Origin: Desulfurellaceae bacterium bin18
Lineage (GTDB): Bacteria > Desulfobacterota > Binatia > Bin18
Assembly (NCBI GenBank): GCA_002238415.1
Contig: MPMI01000026.1
Location: 21,832-85,831 of the forward strand
Direction: 5' to 3'
DNA length: 64,000 bases
Shown here: one piece after another, positions 1-10,528 of the stretch
How positions within the stretch are numbered: the first letter of the stretch is position 1
How the letters are laid out: every line of letters starts with the position of its first letter
Program-made: the position numbers and the translations under genes
Notes under the pieces: generated by a model
Seen by the model: only the letters and a program-made list of their open reading frames with translations
What the model was told of the DNA's origin: nothing
The model's database searches: none

Positions 1-183
1 GTGGGTATGCCAATAGTCTTTGGGTAGCTCCCCGCCGCCCGGCCACGGACTGCGCCGACTGGCGGGGATATGGGTATGCTCCGGATACCAGACCGACTCA
101 AAGCCGCGGTCTTCGCACTCTTTGGCAAACTCGTCAGGACGGACGGCGTAATCCGTAGCGAACATGACACTACCAAATTTCAT
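1..183 (-). CDS. LLM class (luciferase-like) F420/flavin oxidoreductase, N-terminal part
   Basis: Reading leftward from an ATG at 183 gives MKFGSVMFATDYAVRPDEFA, followed by a segment containing ERGFES-like CEDRGFESVWYPEHTHIP. This is the beta1-alpha1-beta2 opening of bacterial luciferase-like monooxygenases, where the SVWYPEH stretch leads into the flavin or F420 pocket. AGGAGG lies a few bases upstream of the ATG. The gene runs off the left edge of the window, so only about 61 residues are visible. Family members are FMN- or F420-dependent; the cofactor cannot be told from this fragment. It is divergent from the amidohydrolase at 442; the 258 bases between them show no other gene. Confidence 0.85.
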   Translation of the reverse strand, partial: MKFGSVMFATDYAVRPDEFAKECEDRGFESVWYPEHTHIPASRRSPWPGGGELPKDYWHTH

Positions 184-441
184 ACTCTCCTCCTTTGCAT
201 TGAAAGCTCTCCGCACTTCATGCGAATTCCGCAGGAGAGTCAAGCGGTAAAAGGATGAAAGAGGGATAAGCGCTGCCCTCCTGACTTGCATATTCGCAAG
301 CGAACCTGCCTCACCCCGGACCTAGCGCTCTTGAGTGCAAGCAGATAGACACATCAGCAGGGCTACGAACGTCTGGACAAAGCGCCGGTGTCCTTTCCGC
401 ATACACGGTATTCGTCAGTCTGTTTTTGAGGAGGACAGTGC

Positions 442-1599
442 ATGGCAACCCAAACCACATTCCCCTACTCAGGGGCAATAGACGCCGATGGCCATATTCT
501 TGAGCCGCCTGACATCTGGGAGAAATATATTGACCCCCAGTATCGGGACCGGGCCATCCGCCTGCGTACCAATGAGCAGAGCCTGGAATACCTGGAAATC
601 GATGGCCGGCCCTTTAAATATATGCCCGCAGGTTCCTTGGCTGCCTTTGGAGCCATGGGCAAGAAGCCGCCCGACCGAGACAAGCCGGACCCGAATATGA
701 CCTATGTCGGCGAGGCACCGTTTGGGTCCATGGACGCCCAGGAGCGAGTCCGGCGACTGGATCAAGAAGGCTTGGAAAAGGCTATCCTATATCCCAGTAT
801 CGGGCTGATCTGGGAGACTGAAGAAGTTGGCGATCTGGCGTATCAGGCTGCCTTGACGACTGCGTATAACCGCTGGATTACGGAGTTCTGTGCGGATACC
901 AATGGCCGGCTGATTCCGGTCGCCCATATTTCCATGGGCGATCCCCATGAGGCCGCAAAGGAGCTGGAACGCTCGGTCAAAGCCGGAGCCAAAGGGGCAT
1001 TTTTTGCGCCGTTCACACCGACGGATAAATCCCACGCCCATCCGGACTACGACCCGTTCTGGGCCAAGGCCCAGGAACTCGATGTGCCGGTCGGTATTCA
1101 TCCGGCTGGCGAGCCACCCTCCAAGCGCGTCCACCAACGTTTCAAAGACATGCAGAAATGGGCCATGTGGCATTTTAATGTGCATGGCGGCCAAGGCCCG
1201 CTCCAGGCGTTTACGGCCATGTTTCAATACGGCCTGTTTGAGCGCTTTCCGCATATTAAAGTCATTGTCTTAGAGTCAGGCGCAGGCTGGGCCGGGTATC
1301 TGCTCAATCGGATGGACGCCGTGTATGACAGTCCGCTGGGTGATACGGTGCGGCTCAAAGAAAAGCCGAGCTATTACTTTCAGCGTCAGTGCTGGATTTC
1401 CGGCGATCCGGACGAAAAAGCCTTTGGCCACGTCGTAGACTTTGTCGGTGCGGACAAATTCTTCTGGGCCTCGGACTTCCCCCATCCCGATCACCCCGAC
1501 AATTACATGGAAGAGCTGAGTGAACTCGTCGCGCCGATGTCAGAATCGACCCGCCAGAAGGTGTTGGGAGAGAACGTGACGAAGGTCTACGGCCTGTAA
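442..1599 (+). CDS. Amidohydrolase-2 family metal-dependent hydrolase (paralog 1 of 6)
   Basis: The 385-residue protein is a TIM-barrel hydrolase of the amidohydrolase-2 type (PF04909), which includes decarboxylases such as ACMSD and hydrolases of cyclic diones. The N-terminal metal motif is D14-A-D16-G-H18 followed by ILEP. A second His is at VGIHPAG (about 220), and the catalytic/metal Asp sits in ASDFPHPDHP (about 345). GAGGAGGAC precedes the ATG. It is closest in layout to the paralog at 40254, sharing the IDPQYRDRA segment. The substrate is unknown. It stands alone, divergent from the LLM gene and convergent with the dehalogenase. The 66 bases after its stop hold a weak GGCTC/GAGCC hairpin at 1632-1646. 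Confidence 0.88.
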   Translation: MATQTTFPYSGAIDADGHILEPPDIWEKYIDPQYRDRAIRLRTNEQSLEYLEIDGRPFKYMPAGSLAAFGAMGKKPPDRDKPDPNMTYVGEAPFGSMDAQERVRRLDQEGLEKAILYPSIGLIWETEEVGDLAYQAALTTAYNRWITEFCADTNGRLIPVAHISMGDPHEAAKELERSVKAGAKGAFFAPFTPTDKSHAHPDYDPFWAKAQELDVPVGIHPAGEPPSKRVHQRFKDMQKWAMWHFNVHGGQGPLQAFTAMFQYGLFERFPHIKVIVLESGAGWAGYLLNRMDAVYDSPLGDTVRLKEKPSYYFQRQCWISGDPDEKAFGHVVDFVGADKFFWASDFPHPDHPDNYMEELSELVAPMSESTRQKVLGENVTKVYGL

Positions 1600-1665
1600 A
1601 GATGTTTGACCTGTGCAGCAGTCCGGGATGAGGCTCTCCCTGAGCCCTGCCCCTTCGTCCTGAGC

Positions 1666-3332
<1,667 letters not shown>

Positions 3333-3498
3333 ATGCTTCTCCTCTCGGGTCGTGTGGAACAGGATAATGTCCCACTTGTTCTGTCCATGCGCTGCTACCT
3401 GTGTCGTCACTCGCGAGCGTAGTCAATGGCCGGGACTGTCTAGTAATAGGAGGCGGACACACAGGCGCAATTATCAAGCTCGCCGGGGATGTGCGCCT

Positions 3499-4782
3499 TT
3501 AGCCGTCTTGTTGAGTAGACTCATACTCGACACTTTCCTCACAGCCTGGCGGGCGGAAGCTCCAGTTGAAGGGTTTCTTGCCCAACAGTTGACCGTTGTA
3601 GCTCGCAGGGTCAGCAGGTGCATCCGGGTGGTGCAGGATACTGCAAAAATGTGCCTCGAACACCGTCCCTGTCACAGGACCCCCATTGGCGTCCAAGTCT
3701 ACCGCGCTCATGCCGAGAGTCACGTGTCGCTGGGACTGCGTATCCCACTTGAACGTGAGCCCCAGGATATTCCGGGCGACCCCGGCCTCTGTATAAAATA
3801 CCGTCCACAACGGCTCGAACGTGGTTGTGTCGAGCCACAGCGCCACATACCCCGAGCCGGCCCCTTTGTGGGCGCGTTTGCCTACTACCAGGAAGGCCGG
3901 GCGGAGCATCCACTGGTCGTCTGCAAACCAGCGATTGGCGGGCAAATACTGGGGAAACTCGTGCCGACTGTCGAATGCCGTCAAGACCGGGCGCTCACCC
4001 AGCATCTCCCAGTCATAAAAAAAGAACTGTCCTTCCCAGCCAAAGGCATGCTCGCGGGTGAATTGGGTCCCCGCCATTTTATCGCCCCGCGTGGTCGACC
4101 CCTGGCGCGGCCGACGCATCTTCATATTATACACATAAAAGCTCTCGGCTTTGTCCCGCGCCCACGGTAGCCAACCCATCATTTCGTTGTCCTTTTGGTC
4201 GCCTGGAGCCAGCGTCAGCGCGCGGAGGCCGAAGCCCTGCGGCCCCCAGCCGTTCCAGCCATTGATGATAAGGGTCCGATGAGGATTTGGGCCTGAGCCA
4301 CGAAAGGTATGCCCGAGATACTCAAAGCTCCCGCCCCGATTCCGACACAACAGGTTCCAGACGGATTTCAGTCCGGCGCGGCTCGCGTCGGGAGCGAGGC
4401 CTGGAAAGGGCAGCTCTCGCCCGCAACGCGTGGTGTCATCGAGTTCACCGTTCGGTTTCAGCTGATGGACGCTGTCCGAAACCAGGACATCATACGTACG
4501 AGAGGCGACCACATCGAGCGCAGGGGCCGTGCCATTGGTCGCTTCGGAGGCCAGCAGTTGGGGCGCATTGGGCGGGAGCACTCCAACTAGCTCCTCAGCC
4601 GGGTAGGAACCGGGCGGGAGCGTCCGCTGGGTGGCGGTCTGCGTCAACCACGTCCTGAGTTCCGTCGGCACCGCTGGGCCGGGCACGTCTTGGGGACCGG
4701 CTTCCTGGGCCTCACCAATCCCCCCGGTCAACACCACAAGCCCAACCCACCAACTGAACAAGATTCGAACGCCTCGATACAT
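3499..4782 (-). CDS. DUF1329 family exported protein
   Basis: A 427-residue protein with a Sec-type signal (MYRGVRILFSWWVGLVVLTG, then EAQ-A) and a body typical of DUF1329, a periplasmic/outer-membrane-associated family common beside steroid and hydrocarbon degradation genes. Visible features are repeated Trp/Tyr-rich strands such as GWLPWARDKAESFYVYNMKMRRPRQG, FFFYDWEMLGERPVL and FEPLWTVFYTEAGV. The true start is the ATG at 4782, preceded by AAGGAGG; an upstream TTG at 4806 would place the RBS inside the gene. The biochemical function of the family is not established. Monocistronic; the 120 bases upstream show nothing further. Confidence 0.75.
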   Translation of the reverse strand: MYRGVRILFSWWVGLVVLTGGIGEAQEAGPQDVPGPAVPTELRTWLTQTATQRTLPPGSYPAEELVGVLPPNAPQLLASEATNGTAPALDVVASRTYDVLVSDSVHQLKPNGELDDTTRCGRELPFPGLAPDASRAGLKSVWNLLCRNRGGSFEYLGHTFRGSGPNPHRTLIINGWNGWGPQGFGLRALTLAPGDQKDNEMMGWLPWARDKAESFYVYNMKMRRPRQGSTTRGDKMAGTQFTREHAFGWEGQFFFYDWEMLGERPVLTAFDSRHEFPQYLPANRWFADDQWMLRPAFLVVGKRAHKGAGSGYVALWLDTTTFEPLWTVFYTEAGVARNILGLTFKWDTQSQRHVTLGMSAVDLDANGGPVTGTVFEAHFCSILHHPDAPADPASYNGQLLGKKPFNWSFRPPGCEESVEYESTQQDG

Positions 4783-4902
4783 TACCAAGTTCCCCTCCTT
4801 GGACAACTGCTGATATCTTACGGGTCTGTTAGATAAAGCGCATCGGCCAGTGCGTCAAGTCAGATTTGACGCAGGGCGGAAGAGACGGCCAAAGATACGC
4901 CT

Positions 4903-6492
4903 TCAGGCGAACCAGTTCTCAGCTTGCAGTTGCGCCCAGATTTTTTGGACCGCTGCCCCGCCTTGGTGCTGCACCCGTGTGGCGTTATCACTCACAAACT
5001 GACCGTGAAAAATCTGGAATTGACCGTCGACCATCACATGCCGAACGCTCAGGCCATGGGCATACAGAAGATTGTTGAGCGGTTCGGGCGGGACGGCTCC
5101 GCTGCCAGTCAGGAAACCGGTGACATCAACCGTACACAGGTCCGCTTTGGCCCCCGGCGCAATACGGCCCAGATCGTCCCGTCCGAGGCCCTGAGCAGCT
5201 CCCAAGGTTGCCCCTTGGACGGCATCCCAAATGGTTGGCAGTTGTAACGGGACGGCGCTGGTCGCCTGTAAGAGTAGGGCGCGGGCACGTCCGTACAGCA
5301 CGGCGAGTTTCAGGTTTTCGATATAATCGTTTGAGTGCGTGTCGATGCCAATCGTGGTGCGGACACCAGCAGCCAGGGCTTCGGGGTAGGGCTGCGTGCC
5401 ACTACTGCCGCCAGCGCCATTACCAGACGGACAGTGAGCATAGGTCAACTGCTTGCCGGCTAAAAACGGAAGGTCGCGCTGGATATCAATCCCGGTGAAA
5501 TGGGCACCAAAGATACGCTCGGAATAAAAGCCCAGTTCGTCTAACCATTCCGCCGGCCGTTTACCCCATAAGCGCTGAACTGTTTTTGTCTCTTGGGCGC
5601 TTTGTGACAAGTGAATATGAATCCCGTTGCCGATTTCTTTGGCTGCGGCCAGAATGGCCGCCATCGTCGTGGGTGTATGCGTATCCGTGGCATGTGGGGC
5701 CATTTGGGGACGAATCCGCCCGTCTTCACTGCCGTTATGGGTCAGGGCAAAGTGTCTATTCGCCGCAATCTCAGCCAAGGTCTCCTGTTCTGAGTCGATC
5801 AGGACTTGATCCGAATTCCGAAACCAGATGGGAAACAGCCGCGCAATACCGGGAATCATACCGCCGGGATAGCCTCGCACGCCCCAACGCCCGGCAATGC
5901 GGACGTACGATTCTGCCTGGCGTAAACTCAGGCTCATTTCAACCTGGGTTGTACAGCCCGAGCGGAGCAACTCCGCCACGTTATAGGCGGTCAAGGCATC
6001 GAGGTCTTCGGTGCTCAGAGACTCGACCAACTCAAGTGGTCGGGCATACGAGCGACCCCCCTCAATAATCCCCCGGGTCGGGGTGGCTGAACAGACATGG
6101 GTATGACCCGAAATAAAACCTGGCAGCAACAGTTGACCGCTAGCTCGGATACGCGGCGTATCGCCCTGGAGCTGGCCACTTTTGACTTCCTCGATACGGT
6201 CTCTCCGTACCCGAACCGAGCAGTCCGGCCAAAGCTGCAAGCGTCCATTGTGAAAAACCAGCCCCCACGGCGCTTCGATGATACAGTCGTGGTGGGGTGG
6301 TTTTTCTTGCAGTGGGAGCAGGCTGGCAAAAAGAGGAGACGGGCGGTGAGAGGCCGGCGCGCCAAAAGCCGCACCCGCAAGACTGCCGTGTACCAAGAGC
6401 TGACGGCGGGTGAAACTGTTTTCGGCGTGCTCGCCCGGCGCTTCTGGACTGCTACAGACAAAGCAGGCGCCGTGAAGATCTGGATCAGCCAT
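4903..6492 (-). CDS. Metal-dependent amidohydrolase (AtzA/TrzN/cytosine-deaminase-like), exported
   Basis: The 529-residue product belongs to the amidohydrolase/chlorohydrolase superfamily (deaminases and dechlorinases of the AtzA, TrzN and SAH-deaminase group). The metal site is visible as GFISGHTHV, HIHLSQSA and the late IDTHSND, with a C-terminal composite-domain end GAKADLCTVD. The N terminus has a TRRQLLVHGSLAGAAFGAPA stretch after about 28 residues, resembling a Tat-type signal without the full twin-Arg-phi-phi consensus, so periplasmic location is probable rather than certain. AGAGGAC precedes the ATG. It is divergent from the CehA-like gene at 6611; the two may share a 118-bp promoter region. 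The substrate is unknown. Confidence 0.8.
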   Translation of the reverse strand: MADPDLHGACFVCSSPEAPGEHAENSFTRRQLLVHGSLAGAAFGAPASHRPSPLFASLLPLQEKPPHHDCIIEAPWGLVFHNGRLQLWPDCSVRVRRDRIEEVKSGQLQGDTPRIRASGQLLLPGFISGHTHVCSATPTRGIIEGGRSYARPLELVESLSTEDLDALTAYNVAELLRSGCTTQVEMSLSLRQAESYVRIAGRWGVRGYPGGMIPGIARLFPIWFRNSDQVLIDSEQETLAEIAANRHFALTHNGSEDGRIRPQMAPHATDTHTPTTMAAILAAAKEIGNGIHIHLSQSAQETKTVQRLWGKRPAEWLDELGFYSERIFGAHFTGIDIQRDLPFLAGKQLTYAHCPSGNGAGGSSGTQPYPEALAAGVRTTIGIDTHSNDYIENLKLAVLYGRARALLLQATSAVPLQLPTIWDAVQGATLGAAQGLGRDDLGRIAPGAKADLCTVDVTGFLTGSGAVPPEPLNNLLYAHGLSVRHVMVDGQFQIFHGQFVSDNATRVQHQGGAAVQKIWAQLQAENWFA

Positions 6493-6610
6493 CGTCCTCT
6501 TTCTTTATCTACCGGTACGAGGTGTAAGCCTACGCTTCTGGACCGCTTTGGTCCAGAGTTTTTTGCCCTTGGGTAAGATGATACAGCGAAGAGATAAGGA
6601 GGGCAGCGAG

Positions 6611-8764
6611 ATGAATCGTCACAGGTCTGGTGGACTCTTCGTTGGCGGGACGGTGCTGATAGGACTGTTCCTCATAGGCGGTACGCAGGTAGCGGCCCAT
6701 CAGCGCCATCCGAACGGAAAATTGCAACTCGCCTGGCGGACGGAGCATATCAACACGGTCACCGCAATCGATATGGACGCCCGCACGAGTGGGGCGGCAC
6801 CGTTCCGCTCGACCGACGCAGCCAGAGTCGAGCAGCGTGACGGCCGCCAGTGTGTCGTTGGCGCACTCTTGATGTTCGATGTCGATGATGCCTTTGCGTT
6901 TAATATTGATGAAACCGTGACCATCGAGCTCGTCCTGGACCGTAAAACGAGCACCGGTTTGGTGTACTATCACGACCGGGCGGGCCGTCGCCCCCAGGCC
7001 GAGACGGTCCGCTTTGCCCAGGATACGCCACGTTGGGCGAGCGTGACGCTCACCCTGGAGCATGCTCGCCTTGCCAACCGATTATTAACCGCAGCTGATT
7101 TTGCGTTGGCTGCGCCAGGGATAGACCTGACCGGGTCGCAACCTGGAGATTCGCCAGAGATTACCGTCTGTGACCTGCATCTCAAACGGGAGGGGAAGCC
7201 CGCTCTGCATACCGGCCCAAAAGGGACGCTGCGGCTCCAGGTGCGTGATGGGGTAAAAAGCGCGCTGACACCGGCCCGCATCGGTCTGTACGATGCGCAC
7301 GGTCGTCTACCCTTGCCAAGTCAATCGGCCCTGACGTTTACGCGCTGGGAAGACGAGACAATCTCCCAGAGCGAGTTGATTCCCGGTGTCGAAAAATGGC
7401 CGCACGACGGGCGGTATGTCTTTTTCATTGACGGCACCTACGAAGCCGAACTTGAGGCCGGAAGCTATGATCTCGTGATTGGCAAGGGGCCTGAGTATCA
7501 CGTTCTCCAACGCCAGATCACGGTCACTGCGGGCGAGCGCACCGCGCTTGATGTATCGCTCCCACGTTGGATAGATATGCCAGCCCGCGGCTGGTATTCC
7601 GGGGACGATCATATCCATGTGCAGCGCACAGCCGAAGACAACGCCCGGATTTCAGCCTTCATGCGGGCGCAGGACGTCCATGTCGCAAACCTGCTGCAAA
7701 TGGGCAATCCGAGTGGGTATTTTTTCTCGCAATACGCTTTTGGACCCACCGGGCAGTATCTGCTCGATCAGTATGCCCTGGTGACGGGCCAGGAATCTCC
7801 GCGCACCATGCAGCTCGGCCATACTATCGGCCTGAACGGTACGCAGTACCACCATCCATTAGCGTATTTCCTGTATAACAAAACCGCCTCAGCGGTACGG
7901 CAGGACGGCGGGCTGTTCGGGTATGCGCACACGGGGCTGGACTTCTTTGCCCAGCTCTCCGGCGCCCCCGCCGGCCTGGCCTTGGATCTGGTGGACGGAC
8001 TGGTCGATTTTGTGGAGGTCTTGCAGTTCGGACAGCTAGGCACGGGACTGTGGTACGATTTCCTCAATCTGGGGTTTCGGCTCACACCGTCAGCCGGCTC
8101 GGACTGGCCCTATCTGAGCTTGCCAGGCGCTGATCGCTACTACATTCAGGTTGCAGGCGAGTTCTCGCCTCAAGCATTCTTTGACGGCATGAAAGCCGGA
8201 CGGCTCTTTGTCACCAACGGTCCTCTGCTTGAGCTGGATGTCGGCGGGCAGTCCATGGGAGCTGAACTCCAGGCGGAGCCTGGACAGACGATCAGGCTCA
8301 AGGCGGTTGCGCGCCAGAATCCCGACTTCGGCTCGCTCGACCGTCTGGAACTCGTCGTGCACGGCGACGTGATCAAGACAGCGAAAGCCAAGCCCGGCGT
8401 CGAGACGGTGGAACTGCTCCATGAATTACAGCCCCAAACGAGTCTGTGGTTGGCCGTGCGTGCCTTTGGCTCGGAGATGGGAGTGGCGCACAGCGCGCCC
8501 GTCTATATCGCCGTCGACGGTCACAAGCGATGCTGGAAGAAAGAGGGAGTCCCGGAGCTGGTCGCGCGCTACAAGGCTGTCCTGGAAGCGCTGGTCTCAT
8601 TGGAAATCGATTGGGCTTCGCAACACGAGAAAGACAGTCTGTCGCCCGAGTGGCTCCGCCTCCACTGGAACGCCCAGAGAGAGGCCCTACAGCAACGCGT
8701 GAAAACAGCTCTCACCTGGTACGACAGCTTGCTCGCAGAAGCGTCCGCCGAGACCCCTGAATGA
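6611..8764 (+). CDS. CehA/McbA family metallohydrolase (PHP domain), exported
   Basis: The 717-residue product starts with a hydrophobic signal segment (LFVGGTVLIGLFLIGGTQVAA). The first half is beta-rich with Ig/carboxypeptidase-regulatory-like character. About residue 330 comes WYSGDDHIHVQR, the HxH metal motif of PHP-type hydrolases, followed by GLFGYAHTG and SDWPYLS. This matches the CehA/McbA group, known for hydrolysing the carbamate carbaryl. The chosen ATG has AAGGAGGGCAGCGAG upstream; an earlier in-frame ATG at 6548 lacks an RBS. Its partner may be the divergent exported amidohydrolase. Substrate specificity cannot be read from sequence. Confidence 0.8.
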   Translation: MNRHRSGGLFVGGTVLIGLFLIGGTQVAAHQRHPNGKLQLAWRTEHINTVTAIDMDARTSGAAPFRSTDAARVEQRDGRQCVVGALLMFDVDDAFAFNIDETVTIELVLDRKTSTGLVYYHDRAGRRPQAETVRFAQDTPRWASVTLTLEHARLANRLLTAADFALAAPGIDLTGSQPGDSPEITVCDLHLKREGKPALHTGPKGTLRLQVRDGVKSALTPARIGLYDAHGRLPLPSQSALTFTRWEDETISQSELIPGVEKWPHDGRYVFFIDGTYEAELEAGSYDLVIGKGPEYHVLQRQITVTAGERTALDVSLPRWIDMPARGWYSGDDHIHVQRTAEDNARISAFMRAQDVHVANLLQMGNPSGYFFSQYAFGPTGQYLLDQYALVTGQESPRTMQLGHTIGLNGTQYHHPLAYFLYNKTASAVRQDGGLFGYAHTGLDFFAQLSGAPAGLALDLVDGLVDFVEVLQFGQLGTGLWYDFLNLGFRLTPSAGSDWPYLSLPGADRYYIQVAGEFSPQAFFDGMKAGRLFVTNGPLLELDVGGQSMGAELQAEPGQTIRLKAVARQNPDFGSLDRLELVVHGDVIKTAKAKPGVETVELLHELQPQTSLWLAVRAFGSEMGVAHSAPVYIAVDGHKRCWKKEGVPELVARYKAVLEALVSLEIDWASQHEKDSLSPEWLRLHWNAQREALQQRVKTALTWYDSLLAEASAETPE

Positions 8765-8981
8765 CCCGGCTATACAGGAGACAATACTTCCTGCTGCGTT
8801 GCATTCCGTTCTTTCGCTTGCCGTCGGCAAGCCTGCGGCGTGAGGCCGCGACGACGGCTGAACTGATAATCGAGCCGTTCCAGACATTCACCAATTCAGC
8901 CGACCATGCCCCGACTTTGTTCTTGCTTCCGGGCGGGCTGGTTGTGTATGCTTGGAGCGAAACGCACGACGAGAGGAATAT

Positions 8982-10058
8982 ATGAGCCAGGTGAACACGG
9001 ACCGCGTCTTCGTAAAAAAATCGCATCCGGTGCGTGCTGAAGATATCATCCCGGTGTTGGACCTCGGACCGTTTCTGGCCGGAGACCCCGGCGCGCTGGC
9101 CCGCCTGGGTCAGGAGGTCTGCCAGGCGCTTGAAGACATCGGCTTCTTTTTCGTCAAAAACCACGGCGTGTCCCAGGAGTTAGTTGACCGCGTGTTCGCC
9201 GAAAACGCCCGTTTTCATGCGTTGCTGCCTGCGCGTAAACTGTCCGTCAAGGTCGATGGCAAGGGCATCGGCTATATGCCGCCGGGGCTTCAGCATCCGA
9301 AATACAAGCAGGACGAACCGGCCCGTAAGCCTGATATTGGCGAAGCGTTTTTCATCGGGCGTGAGGCCCAGTCCAGGAGTCAGGACGGCGGTACGTCCGA
9401 CCCGCTGTATCAGGGCGGCAATCAGTGGCCGGAAGATTTACCCGGCTTTCGGGAGACCCTGGTCGAGTATTTCGACGCTATGGAAGCGCTCAGCCTGCGT
9501 CTGCTGCCGGTGTACGCCACCGCCCTGGGCCTGCCGGTGCATTTCTTTGATGATGCCTTTCTGCACTCGCGACCGATGGGGATTCTACGTTTGTCCCACT
9601 ATCCCGAGACCCCCTGTGAGGAAAACCAGTTTAATGCCTCGCCGCATATTGACGGCGACTTTATTACGTTTCTGGCCCAGTCCGAGGTGCCGGGTCTGGA
9701 GCTGCGTACCTCGGAGAAAAAATGGATTCAGGCGCCGGTGCTGGACGGGACGTTTCTGGTCAATGCGGGCGAGATTCTTCGCTTGTGGAGTAACGGCCGG
9801 TTTCGAGCGACGTTTCACCGCGCCATCAACCGCTCGGGTCGCGACCGCTATGCGATTCCGTTTTTCTACAGTCCCAGCCCGGACACCCTGATTGAGTGCG
9901 TGGAGACCTGCTGCGACGCCGAGCATCCGCCCCAGTATCGACCGGTGACGGTCCGTGAGTATACCGAGTGGTTCTCGCACAAGGTCTTCGTCCATCTCAA
10001 AGACAAACCGGGCCGCTCGCCGTATTACGACGGAGAGCGGCCTGACAGTGCGGCCTAA
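8982..10058 (+). CDS. 2-oxoglutarate/Fe(II)-dependent oxygenase (isopenicillin N synthase family)
   Basis: The 358-residue product has the DIOX_N start (IIPVLDLGPFL...) and GFFFVKNHGV, followed by the jelly-roll core. Iron ligands are H and D in SPHIDGDFITFL and the distal H in TFHRAINRSGRDRYAIPFFYSP, where the R-x-S-type element binds 2-oxoglutarate. The ATG at 8982 is preceded by GAGAGGA; a TTG at 8952 is less likely. It is followed after 42 bases by a SnoaL-like gene and may be cotranscribed with it. Family members hydroxylate or desaturate diverse small molecules, including ethylene-forming-enzyme-like proteins. The substrate is unknown. Confidence 0.85.
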   Translation: MSQVNTDRVFVKKSHPVRAEDIIPVLDLGPFLAGDPGALARLGQEVCQALEDIGFFFVKNHGVSQELVDRVFAENARFHALLPARKLSVKVDGKGIGYMPPGLQHPKYKQDEPARKPDIGEAFFIGREAQSRSQDGGTSDPLYQGGNQWPEDLPGFRETLVEYFDAMEALSLRLLPVYATALGLPVHFFDDAFLHSRPMGILRLSHYPETPCEENQFNASPHIDGDFITFLAQSEVPGLELRTSEKKWIQAPVLDGTFLVNAGEILRLWSNGRFRATFHRAINRSGRDRYAIPFFYSPSPDTLIECVETCCDAEHPPQYRPVTVREYTEWFSHKVFVHLKDKPGRSPYYDGERPDSAA

Positions 10059-10100
10059 GACAGTCTGAGATTGTGAGTCAAATCAAAGGAGGAAACGGAT

Positions 10101-10487
10101 ATGCCAGCACACAAACCCGAAGAGTGCGATCTGCAATTGCTCGAAGCGCTGAAGGCGGGCGACCTGGACGCGGCCATAGCGCTGTATGAGCCGGATGCCA
10201 CGTTTGTGGTGTCGCCCGACCAGGTGGTCACCGGCCACGCGGCCATCCGTGAGGTCATGCAGGGCTTTATTAACGCCCAGGCTACGTTTAACGTCGAGGC
10301 GGTCACGGCGGTACCGAGTACGGACGGGACGGTGGCGGTCACGCGGGTGAAGGGCAGCAGTACCAGTCCGGGTCCGGACGGGAATCCAGTCACGACGCCG
10401 CTGCACAGCGTAGAGGTGGTGCGCAAGCAGGCAGACGGGACGTGGCTCTTCATCGTCGATGACCCCAGCGGCGAAGGCATAAAGTAA
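10101..10487 (+). CDS. SnoaL-like / NTF2-fold protein (YybH-type)
   Basis: A 128-residue protein with the cone-shaped NTF2 fold pattern: helix LLEALKAGDLDAAIALYEPDATFVV, GHAAIREVMQGFI, then strands ending in DGTWLFIVDDPSG. DUF4440/SnoaL members include isomerases, hydrolases and proteins of unknown role. No clear catalytic pair is assigned here. AGGAGG lies 8 bases before the ATG. It follows the 2OG oxygenase closely on the same strand and faces the convergent glutamine-synthetase-like gene. Confidence 0.78.
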   Translation: MPAHKPEECDLQLLEALKAGDLDAAIALYEPDATFVVSPDQVVTGHAAIREVMQGFINAQATFNVEAVTAVPSTDGTVAVTRVKGSSTSPGPDGNPVTTPLHSVEVVRKQADGTWLFIVDDPSGEGIK

Positions 10488-10528
10488 GGTTCGAAGACGA
10501 GCGCCAGGCTTCTCAACCGTGCGGCGCA

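Noticed and set aside
1632..1646. GGCTC/GAGCC hairpin between convergent genes as a terminator
   Set aside because: Only a five-base stem and no T tract on either strand.
8765..8981. Intergenic gap of 217 bases as a possible small gene or RNA
   Set aside because: No RBS-led ORF, conserved RNA motif or clear promoter could be seen.
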